From assembly GCF_014384905.1 (NCBI RefSeq), contig NZ_JACRSV010000003.1:62001-126000 (forward strand): a stretch of 64,000 nt of DNA, in the 5' to 3' direction. The stretch comes from Fumia xinanensis (GTDB lineage Bacteria > Bacillota > Clostridia > Oscillospirales > Ruminococcaceae). Made by a program: the position numbers and the translations under genes. Positions within the stretch are counted from its first letter, which is position 1. Each line of letters begins with the position of its first letter. Shown in pieces: positions 15,420 to 23,068 of this stretch. The notes beneath the pieces were generated by a model. That model ran no database searches, was not told the DNA's origin, and saw only the letters and a program-made list of their open reading frames with translations.

Positions 15420-15797
15420 TTAAAACCCTAACTTTCGCAATAAAGCCACGACTTCATTTGCTTTTAGCACTTTGCCCATAGCAACAACCTTTTCATTGAC
15501 TACAATGGCGGGCATACTCATTACGCCGTATTCCATTACCTTTTGCATATCTGTAATGTATTCCACCTCTACGGAAAGCCCCATATCCTTTATTGCCTGT
15601 TTAGCGTTTTCATACTGTTCGTGGCAGGATTTACAGCCTGCACCCAATACCTTAATACAGCAAATTCCGTCCTTTGCTTCAGAACAACAGTCCTTTGTGA
15701 TTTCTTCTGCCTCACTTGTCGGGCAACCACAACCACAAGCACAAGCAGGTGCTTTCTTTTCTTCTTCTTTTTTCTTTCCGAAATTAAACAATGCCAT
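15420..15797 (-). CDS. Thioredoxin-like redox protein with Cys-rich N-terminus
   Basis: A 125-residue protein. Residues 1-45 are unusual: a lysine-rich start, then ACACGCGCP and DCCSEAKDGICC, a likely metal-binding segment. The rest is the small redox-active thioredoxin/glutaredoxin-like family (TM0996/MTH895 type) with active site GCKSCHEQ and the cis-proline region SMPAIVVNEKV. It follows the permease by 18 bases. Such fusions accompany ArsP-type permeases and may hand over or reduce a thiol-reactive metalloid. The substrate is inferred from context only. Confidence 0.85.
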   Translation of the reverse strand: MALFNFGKKKEEEKKAPACACGCGCPTSEAEEITKDCCSEAKDGICCIKVLGAGCKSCHEQYENAKQAIKDMGLSVEVEYITDMQKVMEYGVMSMPAIVVNEKVVAMGKVLKANEVVALLRKLGF

Positions 15798-15815
15798 AGT
15801 GATAACCTCCTAAAA

Positions 15816-16829
15816 TTAAACAATTAAATATTGTATTGCGTTGAAGAAATAACCTACAACGATAATACCGACTGTGCATATTGCAATGAAAATGCCGAGC
15901 AGCTTTGGCTTAACCGCTTTGCGAAGCATAATCATTGATGGAAGAGAAAGGGTAGTTACGCCCATCATAAAGGAAAGGACAACACCGAGCAAAGCGCCCT
16001 TTGCAAGTAAGGCTTCTGCAATCGGGATTGTGCCGAAAATATCCGCATACATTGGAACGCCTGCGATAGTAGCAAGCACAACGCCAAACGGGTTGTTATC
16101 CCCAAGTACCTTGACAATGAGATCTTCGGGTATCCAGTTGTGAATAATTGCGCCGATACCGACACCGATTAACACATAAGGTGCAACCTTTTTAGCTGTT
16201 GAAACGACCTGTTCCCAAGCATATTTCATACGGTCTTTGAAATGCAGTTCTTCCTGCGGAACATCAATAGCGTGACCGTTTCGGATATATTCTTCCACTT
16301 GATTTTCAAGGTGCAGTTTTTCAATCAACGTACCGCCGACAACAGCAATTACCAAACCGAGAACAACATACAAAACGGCAACTTTCCAACCGAATATACT
16401 CATCAGTAAAACAAGACTACCGAGGTCAACCATTGGCGAAGAAATCAAAAAGGAAAATGTAACGCCAAGCGGCAAACCCGCACTAGTAAATCCGATAAAC
16501 AGCGGAATAGAGGAACACGAACAAAACGGCGTTACCGTACCGAGTAATGCGGCAATGATATTTGCCCATATCCCGTGAAACCTGCCAAGTATCTTTTTTG
16601 TTCTTTCGGGTGGAAAATAGCTTTGAATATACGAAATAATCAAAATCAACACACCGAGTAGTACCATAATTTTTATAGTATCGTAAATAAAGAACTGAAT
16701 GCTGCCGCCTACTCTGCTTGTAGTATCTAAACCGCAGGCATTCAATATAGTTGATATGAGCCTACTCAGCCAACCCATACCGAGGACTTCATTTTGAAAA
16801 AAGTCCCAACCAATTTTTAATGCTCCCAT
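15816..16829 (-). CDS. ArsP-type (DUF318) permease
   Basis: A 337-residue integral membrane protein of the ArsP_1/DUF318 permease family, with about eight hydrophobic segments. The signature TPFCSCSSIPLFIGFTSAG carries the paired Cys typical of this family, and the SSPMVDLGSLVLL loop follows. Family members include exporters of organoarsenicals. The ArsR-type repressor immediately upstream and the Cys-rich thioredoxin downstream make an arsenic, antimony or other soft-metal efflux role the best guess. The exact ion is not readable. Confidence 0.85.
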   Translation of the reverse strand: MGALKIGWDFFQNEVLGMGWLSRLISTILNACGLDTTSRVGGSIQFFIYDTIKIMVLLGVLILIISYIQSYFPPERTKKILGRFHGIWANIIAALLGTVTPFCSCSSIPLFIGFTSAGLPLGVTFSFLISSPMVDLGSLVLLMSIFGWKVAVLYVVLGLVIAVVGGTLIEKLHLENQVEEYIRNGHAIDVPQEELHFKDRMKYAWEQVVSTAKKVAPYVLIGVGIGAIIHNWIPEDLIVKVLGDNNPFGVVLATIAGVPMYADIFGTIPIAEALLAKGALLGVVLSFMMGVTTLSLPSMIMLRKAVKPKLLGIFIAICTVGIIVVGYFFNAIQYLIV

Positions 16830-16917
16830 AAAAAGCTCCTTTCATATAGTTATATTGAAATGCGTCTATATATTGGCGATTTTATAAGCCGTGCGGAAAA
16901 GTAATCTATAAACTTAC

Positions 16918-17226
16918 TCACTTTTCACAGCACGACTTGTTTTTGTATTCAACATCAAGAGTTGTCAACTGCTCCAAACATACCTTTGCCTGCTTCACAC
17001 CTTTTTCTGAAATGGAATAGTGCGTCCATTTTCCCTCTTTGCGACCAACGACAATTTCAGCGTCACAAAGTATTTTCATATGATGAGAAAGCGTGGGCTG
17101 TGTCACATTGATTTCTTCCAACAGCTTACAGGCACATTTTTCGCCCGAACGCAGTAGCTTTATAATTCTAATACGGTTTTCATCACAAAATGCTTTGAAG
17201 ATTGCCGCAGTTCTTCTTTCGTCCAT
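16918..17226 (-). CDS. ArsR/SmtB-family metalloregulator
   Basis: A 102-residue winged-helix repressor. The fold is clear from FKAFCDENRIRIIKLL and the recognition helix TQPTLSHHMKIL. The inducer motif reads CACKLLE, close to the ELCVCDL metal site of ArsR. The C-terminus ends CCEK, adding further thiols. It is the first gene of the permease operon and should repress it from the palindrome at 17244-17261. Ribosome binding site GGGAGGTG, ATG start. The inducer is likely As(III)/Sb(III) or a similar soft metal. Confidence 0.92.
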   Translation of the reverse strand: MDERRTAAIFKAFCDENRIRIIKLLRSGEKCACKLLEEINVTQPTLSHHMKILCDAEIVVGRKEGKWTHYSISEKGVKQAKVCLEQLTTLDVEYKNKSCCEK

Positions 17227-17243
17227 CTCTCAAAATCACCTCC

Positions 17244-17299
17244 CATAGATAATTGTCTATGTGTAATTATATGCGTCACATAGAAAATTGTCAATATGT
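17244..17299 (-). promoter_or_regulatory. Consensus promoter with two ArsR-type palindromes
   Basis: On the minus strand TTGACA (17289-17294) and TATAAT (17266-17271) have a perfect 17-base spacer. The palindrome CATAGA-TAATTG-TCTATG (17244-17261) covers the start region. A second imperfect one, ACATA...TATGT (17278-17299), covers the -35. This is a classic operator layout for ArsR repression. Confidence 0.85.
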
Positions 17300-17316
17300 A
17301 TTTTGAAATTTTTTTG

Positions 17317-17353
17317 AAAAAAGCGGCGGCAGAGATTTCACTCCCTGCCGCTT
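17317..17353 (-). terminator. Terminator after tnpV
   Basis: On the minus strand AGCGGCAGGGA pairs imperfectly with TCTCTGCCGCCGCT and runs into TTTTTTC. It isolates the ars-type operon from the mobilization transcript upstream. Confidence 0.75.
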
Positions 17354-17359
17354 TGCCAG

Positions 17360-17737
17360 TTAAGCATAGATTAAATTTGTATAAACAATTTCCATTGCTC
17401 TATTACGAATATTATTTATTTTTTGTACCCACAGCATTTGATTTTCAGCCTTGAGCGTCTCGGTCACATCCTCATGCTCTGCCATCTGTCTTACCATCCG
17501 AGAAAACCATTCTTCTGCTTGTTCGTCAATATCGGCAAGATAGCTGTTCAACTTGCCGCTTGTGAGCAGAGTAGTATAGGTTGCTTTTTTATGCTCTTGC
17601 AAGTAGCGTTTGTGCCGCTGTCCCCATACGCCGATTGGATGATTTTCTTTATCGGCTGGTAGACTAAGGCAAGGGATAAAATAATCCCCTTGCCGTACAT
17701 AAGTGCCGCCCATTTCTTCAAAAATTGTCTTTGCCAT
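17360..17737 (-). CDS. tnpV: TnpV-like transposon protein
   Basis: A 125-residue protein of the TnpV family, originally named from Tn4451/Tn4453-type elements. The start YVRQGDYFIPCL, the GQRHKRYLQEHKKATYTTLL segment and the C-terminal NQMLWVQKINNIRNRAMEIV are characteristic. Its function is unknown. It follows relaxase 2 by nine bases and ends in a clear terminator. Confidence 0.85.
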   Translation of the reverse strand: MAKTIFEEMGGTYVRQGDYFIPCLSLPADKENHPIGVWGQRHKRYLQEHKKATYTTLLTSGKLNSYLADIDEQAEEWFSRMVRQMAEHEDVTETLKAENQMLWVQKINNIRNRAMEIVYTNLIYA

Positions 17738-17746
17738 TGTCTGTTC

Positions 17747-18916
17747 CTACCTTTCGTATTGATTATTTCTAAAGCGTGTGCCACGCTGTTTAGACTGCCT
17801 TGCCTGTTCTAACAGGCTGTCAATCTGCTTACTACCGAACACCTTTCGCAGCAACGTATAGTCCTTAATTTCTTCCCTCAATCGGTTATTATCGGAGGTC
17901 AACTGTTTATTGTGATTTTTAAGTTTTTCATTGCTACGGTACAGACTGGCGTTTGTCTGATTGAGCCTTTGGTAATCATCAATCGCTTGAAAGCACCGCA
18001 CCATAAGCGTTTTAATAAGAGATTTCAGCCGCTTAATTAGCGGCTCGACCACTTTGCTCTTATAACTTTTGGCAGTCATAAAACCTTGTGGTTCGGGTAA
18101 CTGATATTCGGGAGCATTCTCCAGTGCGCTCTGCATTTGCGAAAGTGAATCCGTACCCTTATCAAAATTTTGAATACGCTTTGAAAGCGTTTCAAACTCT
18201 GTCTGCTTGTCTATGATTTTGCTTTCCAGTTGTTCAATTTCTTCTGCCCGCTCCTGCTTTTTATAGTCCAAAACAGAGAGATGTTTTTCGTGTGTGCCTT
18301 TCTGCTCCCACTCAATTCCGTACCGTTCCATAACGGCGGCAAGCCGTTCTTTTTCGGAAAGTACCCATTGCGACCATTCCGTATCGCCACGAGAGCCGCC
18401 CTTAAATCCCTGTGCGGCTAACGCTTGTTTGAGTGATACTCTCGTATCAAGTCCACGCTTGCTGCATGTTGTAAACGGCACAAAATCAATGTGGAGGTGG
18501 GGCGTTGCTTCGTCTAAATGCAGATGAGCCGAGAATACTCTAAGCTGCGGATTTCTCTCTTGAAAACCACGATAATACTCATCTAAGACCTGCCTTGCAA
18601 GCTGTCCGTTCTCACTTTCTGCACTCATATTTTCCTTATCGCCAATCTGCAAAATCAATTCGTGGAATGGTTTTTCCTGCTTGGAACTGCGGATTTTTTC
18701 ATAATAGTTTGCTATCTTTCGGTCTGTTCTTGTCTGTTTAGCGTTGTATCTTTCGAGTGCTTCATCGAACAATTCGTGATAGACTTTTTTAATACTCTCA
18801 TTACAGTAATCTATGTTGAGGTGGGAACGGTCAGCGTCAACATTCTCCGCTTTGAATTTACGGCTGTTGTGATTGACCGAGCCTTTCCCGACCATTGCGC
18901 TTATCGTTCTTTGCAT
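17747..18916 (-). CDS. MobV-family relaxase, element 2
   Basis: A 389-residue relaxase with the metal-binding motif HLHLDEATPHLHIDFVPF near residue 130 and the N-terminal ISAMVGKGSVNHNSR. Its first 230 residues closely track relaxase 1, including YYEKIRSSKQEKPFHE. The C-terminal coiled coil is different. ATG start behind AGGAGAGG. The oriT-like repeat lies 44 bases upstream. It should allow mobilization by a helper conjugative element, since no secretion genes are present. Confidence 0.92.
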   Translation of the reverse strand: MQRTISAMVGKGSVNHNSRKFKAENVDADRSHLNIDYCNESIKKVYHELFDEALERYNAKQTRTDRKIANYYEKIRSSKQEKPFHELILQIGDKENMSAESENGQLARQVLDEYYRGFQERNPQLRVFSAHLHLDEATPHLHIDFVPFTTCSKRGLDTRVSLKQALAAQGFKGGSRGDTEWSQWVLSEKERLAAVMERYGIEWEQKGTHEKHLSVLDYKKQERAEEIEQLESKIIDKQTEFETLSKRIQNFDKGTDSLSQMQSALENAPEYQLPEPQGFMTAKSYKSKVVEPLIKRLKSLIKTLMVRCFQAIDDYQRLNQTNASLYRSNEKLKNHNKQLTSDNNRLREEIKDYTLLRKVFGSKQIDSLLEQARQSKQRGTRFRNNQYER

Positions 18917-18959
18917 AAATCGTTTCCTCTCCTTTCTGCGCCGTTAGGCGCAAGCCTTT

Positions 18960-18995
18960 GTTACTTTCTGCGAAAGTAACGCAAAAGCACTTTTG
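18960..18995. other. oriT: Putative origin of transfer, element 2
   Basis: This 36-base stretch is identical to 10951-10986 in element 1. It is a 9-bp inverted repeat around TGC, then CAAAAG-CA-CTTTTG. It lies just upstream of relaxase 2, as its twin does for relaxase 1. Confidence 0.6.
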
Positions 18996-19104
18996 TCAGC
19001 TCCGCCAACAAAAATGCAACCTGCAAGCAGGTTTTGCGCTCTCCGAGGGGCAAAGAGCCGCCTTTGAAAAGGCGCTCTCTGCACTCTCCGCCAAACTTTA
19101 ATCG

Positions 19105-19187
19105 GTGTCAATGTGTGACGATGGTGACAATGTTTGAGATACCAGTACCACTCTCAAAACATTGTCACCTTTGACACCGTTTGTCAC
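19105..19187. repeat. Mirrored iterons, element 2
   Basis: GTGTCA (19105), GTGACG (19115) and GTGACA (19124) face TGTCAC (19163), TGACAC and TGTCAC (19182), with 9-10 base steps. The arrangement and its position at the end of the RepA-like gene copy those of element 1, although the sequence has diverged. Confidence 0.55.
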
Positions 19188-20332
19188 GCCACCCCATCGG
19201 TTTCTTTCCAAAGTGAAACCTTTCTGCCATCGTGCGTGCGGCTGTTCTGATAGCGAATACCATAATCACGAAACAGCCTGCTTGCGTTGATACTAAGCCT
19301 AAGTGAAAGCACATTCGGTTTTATATCCACGCCGAGCCTTTCGCAAAGTTCTGAAGCTGTTCCCTCCCATCTGTTACTTTCCGAAAAAAGAATAGCTGCA
19401 ATTTTTTCAAGCAAAGGCTCAGGCGGCTCTTTCCACAGCTCCGTTTCCGATTTTTCAAAGTTCCACACCAAACGCTTGCTATCTCTCACAAGATGAATTT
19501 TCATATCCTGCTGATCCCTGCCTGCCACATCAAGCGTGGCATTATTAGAAGTTCTCTTTTCCTTGCTGAGAACAAATGCTCCATCTGCCGCACCCATCAA
19601 TCCGTTTGTTCCCGAAATCATATCAAAAATATCTTCCGCTTTCTGCTTTCGGGTGTGATGAACGATGAGCATTGTAACTTTATAACTGTCTGCCAACGCT
19701 TTGAGCCTTGCCACAATGTCATAGTCGCTTGCGTAGCTGTAATCTGCCCCGCCAGCTTCACGGACACGCTTTAAGGTGTCTATGATTATTAAACCCGTGT
19801 CGGAGTGTTCCTGCATAAATCCTCTGATTTGTTCTTCCAAACCACCATTAACCGTTTTACACTCCGTTGCAAAATATAGATTGCCTGTTTCTTCTGCACC
19901 GAACATCTGAAACAATCGTTTCTGCAAGCGTGGGTAATCATCTTCAAGAGCAAAGTAAAGCACCGTTGCTTTTCGCACCTTATAATCCCACAGCGGCGTT
20001 CCTGTGCTGATATGGTAAGCAAGCTGCGCCATCATAAAACTTTTCCCTACCTTAGGGGAGCCTACAAAAAGGTAAGTTCCCCTTTGGAGCAGACCGTCAA
20101 TCAGCGGCGTCTGTATATCAAATACGGTATCATACAAAGCCGCCATTGATACCGTTTTGAGATACGAGGGAGATAACTGCCGCAGCATTTCCCTCTGCAT
20201 TTCTTCAAAACTCTTGATATTTTCATCGCAGTCGGCTATACTATGGTCAGTACATTTAGGAAACGGCTGCTCCGTATCTGTTGCCGCAGATACATTTGGA
20301 GTAGTCATTTCTTTTTTATTCTCCATTCCCAT
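19184..20332 (-). CDS. RepA-like RecA-fold ATPase/helicase, element 2
   Basis: A 382-residue homologue of the element 1 ATPase. Walker A is GSPKVGKS, Walker B LIIIDTLKRVRE, and the MLIVHHTRK motif follows. Like its homologue it probably acts as a hexameric helicase for element replication. The gene overlaps the RHH gene by 17 bases. Two ATGs two codons apart fit the AAAGGAG ribosome binding site, and the second has the better spacing. The end of the gene runs into the iterons. Confidence 0.82.
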   Translation of the reverse strand: MGMENKKEMTTPNVSAATDTEQPFPKCTDHSIADCDENIKSFEEMQREMLRQLSPSYLKTVSMAALYDTVFDIQTPLIDGLLQRGTYLFVGSPKVGKSFMMAQLAYHISTGTPLWDYKVRKATVLYFALEDDYPRLQKRLFQMFGAEETGNLYFATECKTVNGGLEEQIRGFMQEHSDTGLIIIDTLKRVREAGGADYSYASDYDIVARLKALADSYKVTMLIVHHTRKQKAEDIFDMISGTNGLMGAADGAFVLSKEKRTSNNATLDVAGRDQQDMKIHLVRDSKRLVWNFEKSETELWKEPPEPLLEKIAAILFSESNRWEGTASELCERLGVDIKPNVLSLRLSINASRLFRDYGIRYQNSRTHDGRKVSLWKETDGVA

Positions 20333-20651
20333 CTTCTCCTTTCAGACCGCCGAGGATAACTGTTATCAGTTCAATCACATTCAACAGCTCGTCATTGATT
20401 TTTTCGCCCGCTTCAATCCTTTGCAATTCTGTAAGAACGGCGGCAAGTTCCTTGTGAAGTGCCTTAAATACTCTCGGATTGCCCTGCACCACCACATCCT
20501 GATTCAGACAGCGGCGGTAACAGTATTCCCGTTTCGGCAAGCCCGATAAGGCAACCGCCTTGTTAATGAGTACGTTTTCTTCGGGCGATACCCGAAACCC
20601 TACCGTGATATTCCTCCAACGGTTTTTGTTATCTCTGTTTTTAGCCGACAT
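20316..20651 (-). CDS. Ribbon-helix-helix mobilization accessory protein (MobC-like), element 2
   Basis: A 111-residue RHH protein (NITVGFRVSPEENVLINKAVALSGLPKREYCYRRCL), homologous to that encoded at 12514. I use the ATG at 20651, nine bases after AAAGGAG and aligned with the start of the element 1 protein (MSAKN). The gene overlaps the integrase end by 11 bases and the RepA-like gene by 17, so the operon is tightly coupled. Confidence 0.75.
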   Translation of the reverse strand: MSAKNRDNKNRWRNITVGFRVSPEENVLINKAVALSGLPKREYCYRRCLNQDVVVQGNPRVFKALHKELAAVLTELQRIEAGEKINDELLNVIELITVILGGLKGEDGNGE

Positions 20652-21732
20652 TTTCAAAATCTCCTTTCCCCAAATCATCTAATCTATCTGCCATTTCCGT
20701 CTGTTTGGATGGGAACAGGTGGGCGTACTGATAAGTGATTTCAATACTTTCGTGTCCTACACGGTCGGCAATCGCCACCGCTGAAAATCCCATATCAATC
20801 AGCAAACTGATGTGGCTGTGCCGTAAGTCATGAATGCGGATACGCTTCACGCCTGCGGCTTTCGCCCCTCTGTCCATCTCGTGATGAAGATAGCTTTTCG
20901 TTACCGTAAAGATACGGTCTTTCTTTTTGAGTCCGTAGAGCATACCGAGATATTCCTGCATTTCCTCACAGAGAAAATGCGGCATTTTAATGGTGCGGTT
21001 GCTTTTCTTTGTTTTCGGCGTGGTAATCACATCTTTCCCGTGCAGACGCTGATAGGACTTGTTGATTGTGACCGTTTCCTTGTCAAAATCGAAATCCGCA
21101 GATGTCAGCGCCAGCAGCTCGCCCTCACGGATACCGCACCAGTAGAGCATTTCAAAGGCGTAAAAGGAAACAGGCTTGTCCATCATCTCAAAGGCAAATT
21201 TCTTGTATTCCTCTTTTGTCCAGAACAGCATTTCTCTGTGTTCCTCGCTGCCCATATTTCCCACCTTTGCGGCTGGATTGGAGCGCAGCTCGTAGTAGCG
21301 TACAGCGTGGTTAAAGATAGCGGAAAGCTGATTGTGCAGCGTCTTCAGATAGGTCTGCGAATAGGGCTTTTTCTTCTCATCACGATAGGCAAGCATTTCA
21401 TTCTGCCAAGTGATGATCTCCTTTGTAGAAATCTCGCTGATTTTCAGTTTACCGAAAAAGGGCAGTATTTTCGTGCGGATAATATGCTCCTTCGTCAGCC
21501 AAGTGTTTTCCTTCAGACGATTTTTCACATCTCGGATATACAGCTCCGTAAAAGCCTCAAAGCTCATATCAAGGTCGGAGGAATTCTGTAGCTGGAACAT
21601 TCGCTCCCACTCCTGCGCTTCTTTCTTTGTGGTAAAGCCACGCTTGCATTTCTGTTTGCGCTCGCCTTTCCAGTTCACATACCTTGCCATCACATACCAA
21701 GTACCGTTGTCCTCATTTTTGAATACCGGCAT
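20641..21732 (-). CDS. int: Tyrosine recombinase integrase, element 2
   Basis: A 363-residue Tn916-type integrase with an N-terminal arm-binding domain and a C-terminal catalytic domain. Catalytic residues are in GIREGELLALT (Arg), HDLRHSH (His, Arg), GHES (His) and YQYAHLF (Tyr). Its catalytic half is close to that of element 1, which explains the shared att site. The arm domain differs, in line with the different arm repeats (TGTTATC against AGTATCA). It overlaps xis by one base. Confidence 0.95.
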   Translation of the reverse strand: MPVFKNEDNGTWYVMARYVNWKGERKQKCKRGFTTKKEAQEWERMFQLQNSSDLDMSFEAFTELYIRDVKNRLKENTWLTKEHIIRTKILPFFGKLKISEISTKEIITWQNEMLAYRDEKKKPYSQTYLKTLHNQLSAIFNHAVRYYELRSNPAAKVGNMGSEEHREMLFWTKEEYKKFAFEMMDKPVSFYAFEMLYWCGIREGELLALTSADFDFDKETVTINKSYQRLHGKDVITTPKTKKSNRTIKMPHFLCEEMQEYLGMLYGLKKKDRIFTVTKSYLHHEMDRGAKAAGVKRIRIHDLRHSHISLLIDMGFSAVAIADRVGHESIEITYQYAHLFPSKQTEMADRLDDLGKGDFENVG

Positions 21733-21920
21733 TATTCCTTCTCCTTTCCAGCTCCATAGAGCCTTTCATAAAAATACTGGCGATTAACACGCCCCGCAAT
21801 CGTAATAAATCCCTTTGCTTTCAGCTCCTCGTTCAGCTTCCTGATGAGCTTATAGGCATAGGGCTTGGATACATTGAGTTCCTGCGCCACATCGTCGGCA
21901 CGGATAAACCTGTTTTCCAT
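21732..21920 (-). CDS. xis: Excisionase-like small HTH protein, element 2
   Basis: A 62-residue winged-helix protein (ELNVSKPYAYKLIRKLN, GFITIAGRVNRQYFYERLYG), homologous to that encoded at 13927. Of several ATGs I choose 21920, eight bases after GGGAAGG, which gives the same length as the homologue. It is the first gene of the integration-mobilization operon. Confidence 0.8.
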   Translation of the reverse strand: MENRFIRADDVAQELNVSKPYAYKLIRKLNEELKAKGFITIAGRVNRQYFYERLYGAGKEKE

Positions 21921-22035
21921 ATACATCACCTTCCCTTCTGTTTTCCAAATTCATTTATTTCGTGTCGGAATACTTTCTTGCCGCCTTCCGATTTGCCCGG
22001 GCGGGCACGCCATTACCGTGGCGCACGACGGACAT

Positions 22036-22163
22036 TAAACTTATTTGCTTAATGCTATTTCATTATACTAAGCATATTTGCTTTTGTCAAGCGGTTTACG
22101 AGAAAATATTAAACTTTTTTGTTTCGTTTTCTCTTGACTTTCGCTAAACATATCTGCTATACT
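22036..22163 (+). promoter_or_regulatory. XRE 2 promoter with operator-like repeats
   Basis: TTGACT (22134-22139) and TATACT (22158-22163) with an 18-base spacer. Repeats of the form TAARCWTATYTGCT occur at 22036, 22069 and 22145, the last overlapping the -10. They are candidate sites for autoregulation and repression of xis-int, parallel to 14139-14223. Confidence 0.6.
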
Positions 22164-22197
22164 AGTCGTAGAATGAATTGACGACCAGTTCAAGGTT

Positions 22198-22254
22198 CTG
22201 TCAAGCAGGAGAGGGTGGAGATTTTCGCAGAAAATACTACCCGGCGCTTGACAG
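22198..22254 (+). promoter_or_regulatory. Large hairpin in the 5' leader of XRE 2
   Basis: CTGTCAAGC (22198-22206) pairs with GCTTGACAG (22246-22254). Inside, GGGT pairs with ACCC, and ATTTTC-GCA-GAAAAT forms the tip. It lies between promoter and start codon with no T tract, so it may control translation or be a binding site. Element 1 has no equivalent. Confidence 0.5.
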
Positions 22255-22299
22255 GTTCTTATACTGATTGCAGATACATAAGCAAGGAGTGTAAACACT

Positions 22300-22833
22300 A
22301 TGGCGATTGGCGAGAGAATCCATTTTTTCAGGCTTCTGCGTGGTATGACGCAAAAGTATCTTGGTACGGCTGTCGGCTTCCCCGAAAGGAGCGCCGATGT
22401 ACGCTTGGCGCAATATGAAACCGGCTCCCGCAAACCAAAAGCGGATTTAACGGCTGCACTGGCGCAGGTGCTTGATGTTTCCCCGCAGGCTCTTGATGTT
22501 CCTGACATTGACAGTCAGATCGGTCTTATGCACACCTTATTTACCCTTGAAGATGTGTATGGGCTGACCGTCAGCGAAGCAGACGGAGAAGTTTGTCTGA
22601 AAGTCAACAAAGACAAGGGCAAAGAGGCTTACGAGCTGCTGCAAATGCTCCATGCTTGGAAAGAGCAGGCGGACAAGCTCTCTGCCGGTGAAATCAGCAA
22701 GGACGATTACGACCGCTGGCGTTACTACTATCCGAAATACGACACCACGCAGCTCTGGGCGAAAGTGCCTTCACAGGAGTTAAGCAATACGCTGGTGGAG
22801 GCATTTCAGGACAAGCTCAAAAAAGATGAATAA
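22300..22833 (+). CDS. XRE-family transcriptional regulator, element 2
   Basis: A 177-residue regulator with an N-terminal helix-turn-helix (IHFFRLLRGMTQKYLGTAVGF...RLAQYETGSRKPK) and an unassigned C-terminal domain. The start follows AAGGAG by 10 bases. It is divergent from the xis-int operon. The C-terminal half differs from that of XRE 1, so the two elements probably have separate immunity and induction control. A strong terminator follows. Confidence 0.85.
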   Translation: MAIGERIHFFRLLRGMTQKYLGTAVGFPERSADVRLAQYETGSRKPKADLTAALAQVLDVSPQALDVPDIDSQIGLMHTLFTLEDVYGLTVSEADGEVCLKVNKDKGKEAYELLQMLHAWKEQADKLSAGEISKDDYDRWRYYYPKYDTTQLWAKVPSQELSNTLVEAFQDKLKKDE

Positions 22834-22841
22834 GAACGACA

Positions 22842-22891
22842 AAAAGCCCTTAGCTATGAGTTACTACCCACAGCTAAGGGCTTTGTTTATA
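22842..22891 (+). terminator. Terminator after XRE 2
   Basis: AAAGCCCTTAGCT pairs with AGCTAAGGGCTTT around a 15-base loop, then GTTTAT. It prevents XRE 2 transcription from running antisense into guaA. Confidence 0.75.
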
Positions 22892-22978
22892 ATATGGATT
22901 TTTTGTTGTACAGCCGCCTGTCAATCATTCTGTAACCCTAAAACCACTGGATTACAAGAATAACGGCTCTTACACAAC

Positions 22979-22996
22979 TGTTATCAAATTGTTATC
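22979..22996 (+). promoter_or_regulatory. Right integrase arm-type sites of element 2
   Basis: TGTTATC at 22979-22985 and 22990-22996, an 11-base step in direct orientation, matching the left pair at 15122-15139. They lie about 70 bases from the guaA junction. Confidence 0.6.
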
Positions 22997-23056
22997 AAAA
23001 GACCTCTTGAAAGTCCACAAACCCGCATAAACACTGGATTTCTTCGACATCTCAAT

Positions 23057-23068
23057 TTATTCCCACTC
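23057..23068 (+). mobile_element. attR: Right attachment site in the last codons of guaA
   Basis: TTATTCCCACTC encodes the guaA end (Glu-Trp-Glu-stop on the minus strand). The part TCCCACTC matches 8450-8457. Integration preserves the reading frame and stop codon of guaA. The 3' end of guaA is a known hot spot for genomic islands. Confidence 0.75.

Larger units (their letters stand above)
15018..23060. mobile_element. Integrative mobilizable element 2 (guaA-targeting, metal/arsenic-type cargo)
   Basis: About 8 kb with the same backbone and order as element 1: xis, integrase, RHH protein, RepA-like ATPase and MobV relaxase on the minus strand, with a divergent XRE gene. After the relaxase come tnpV and an ArsR-permease-thioredoxin-KTR operon. 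Base composition is lower in GC than element 1. It lies nearest guaA. Tandem insertion at one att site, with the newer element next to the target, is a common accretion pattern. Confidence 0.85.
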
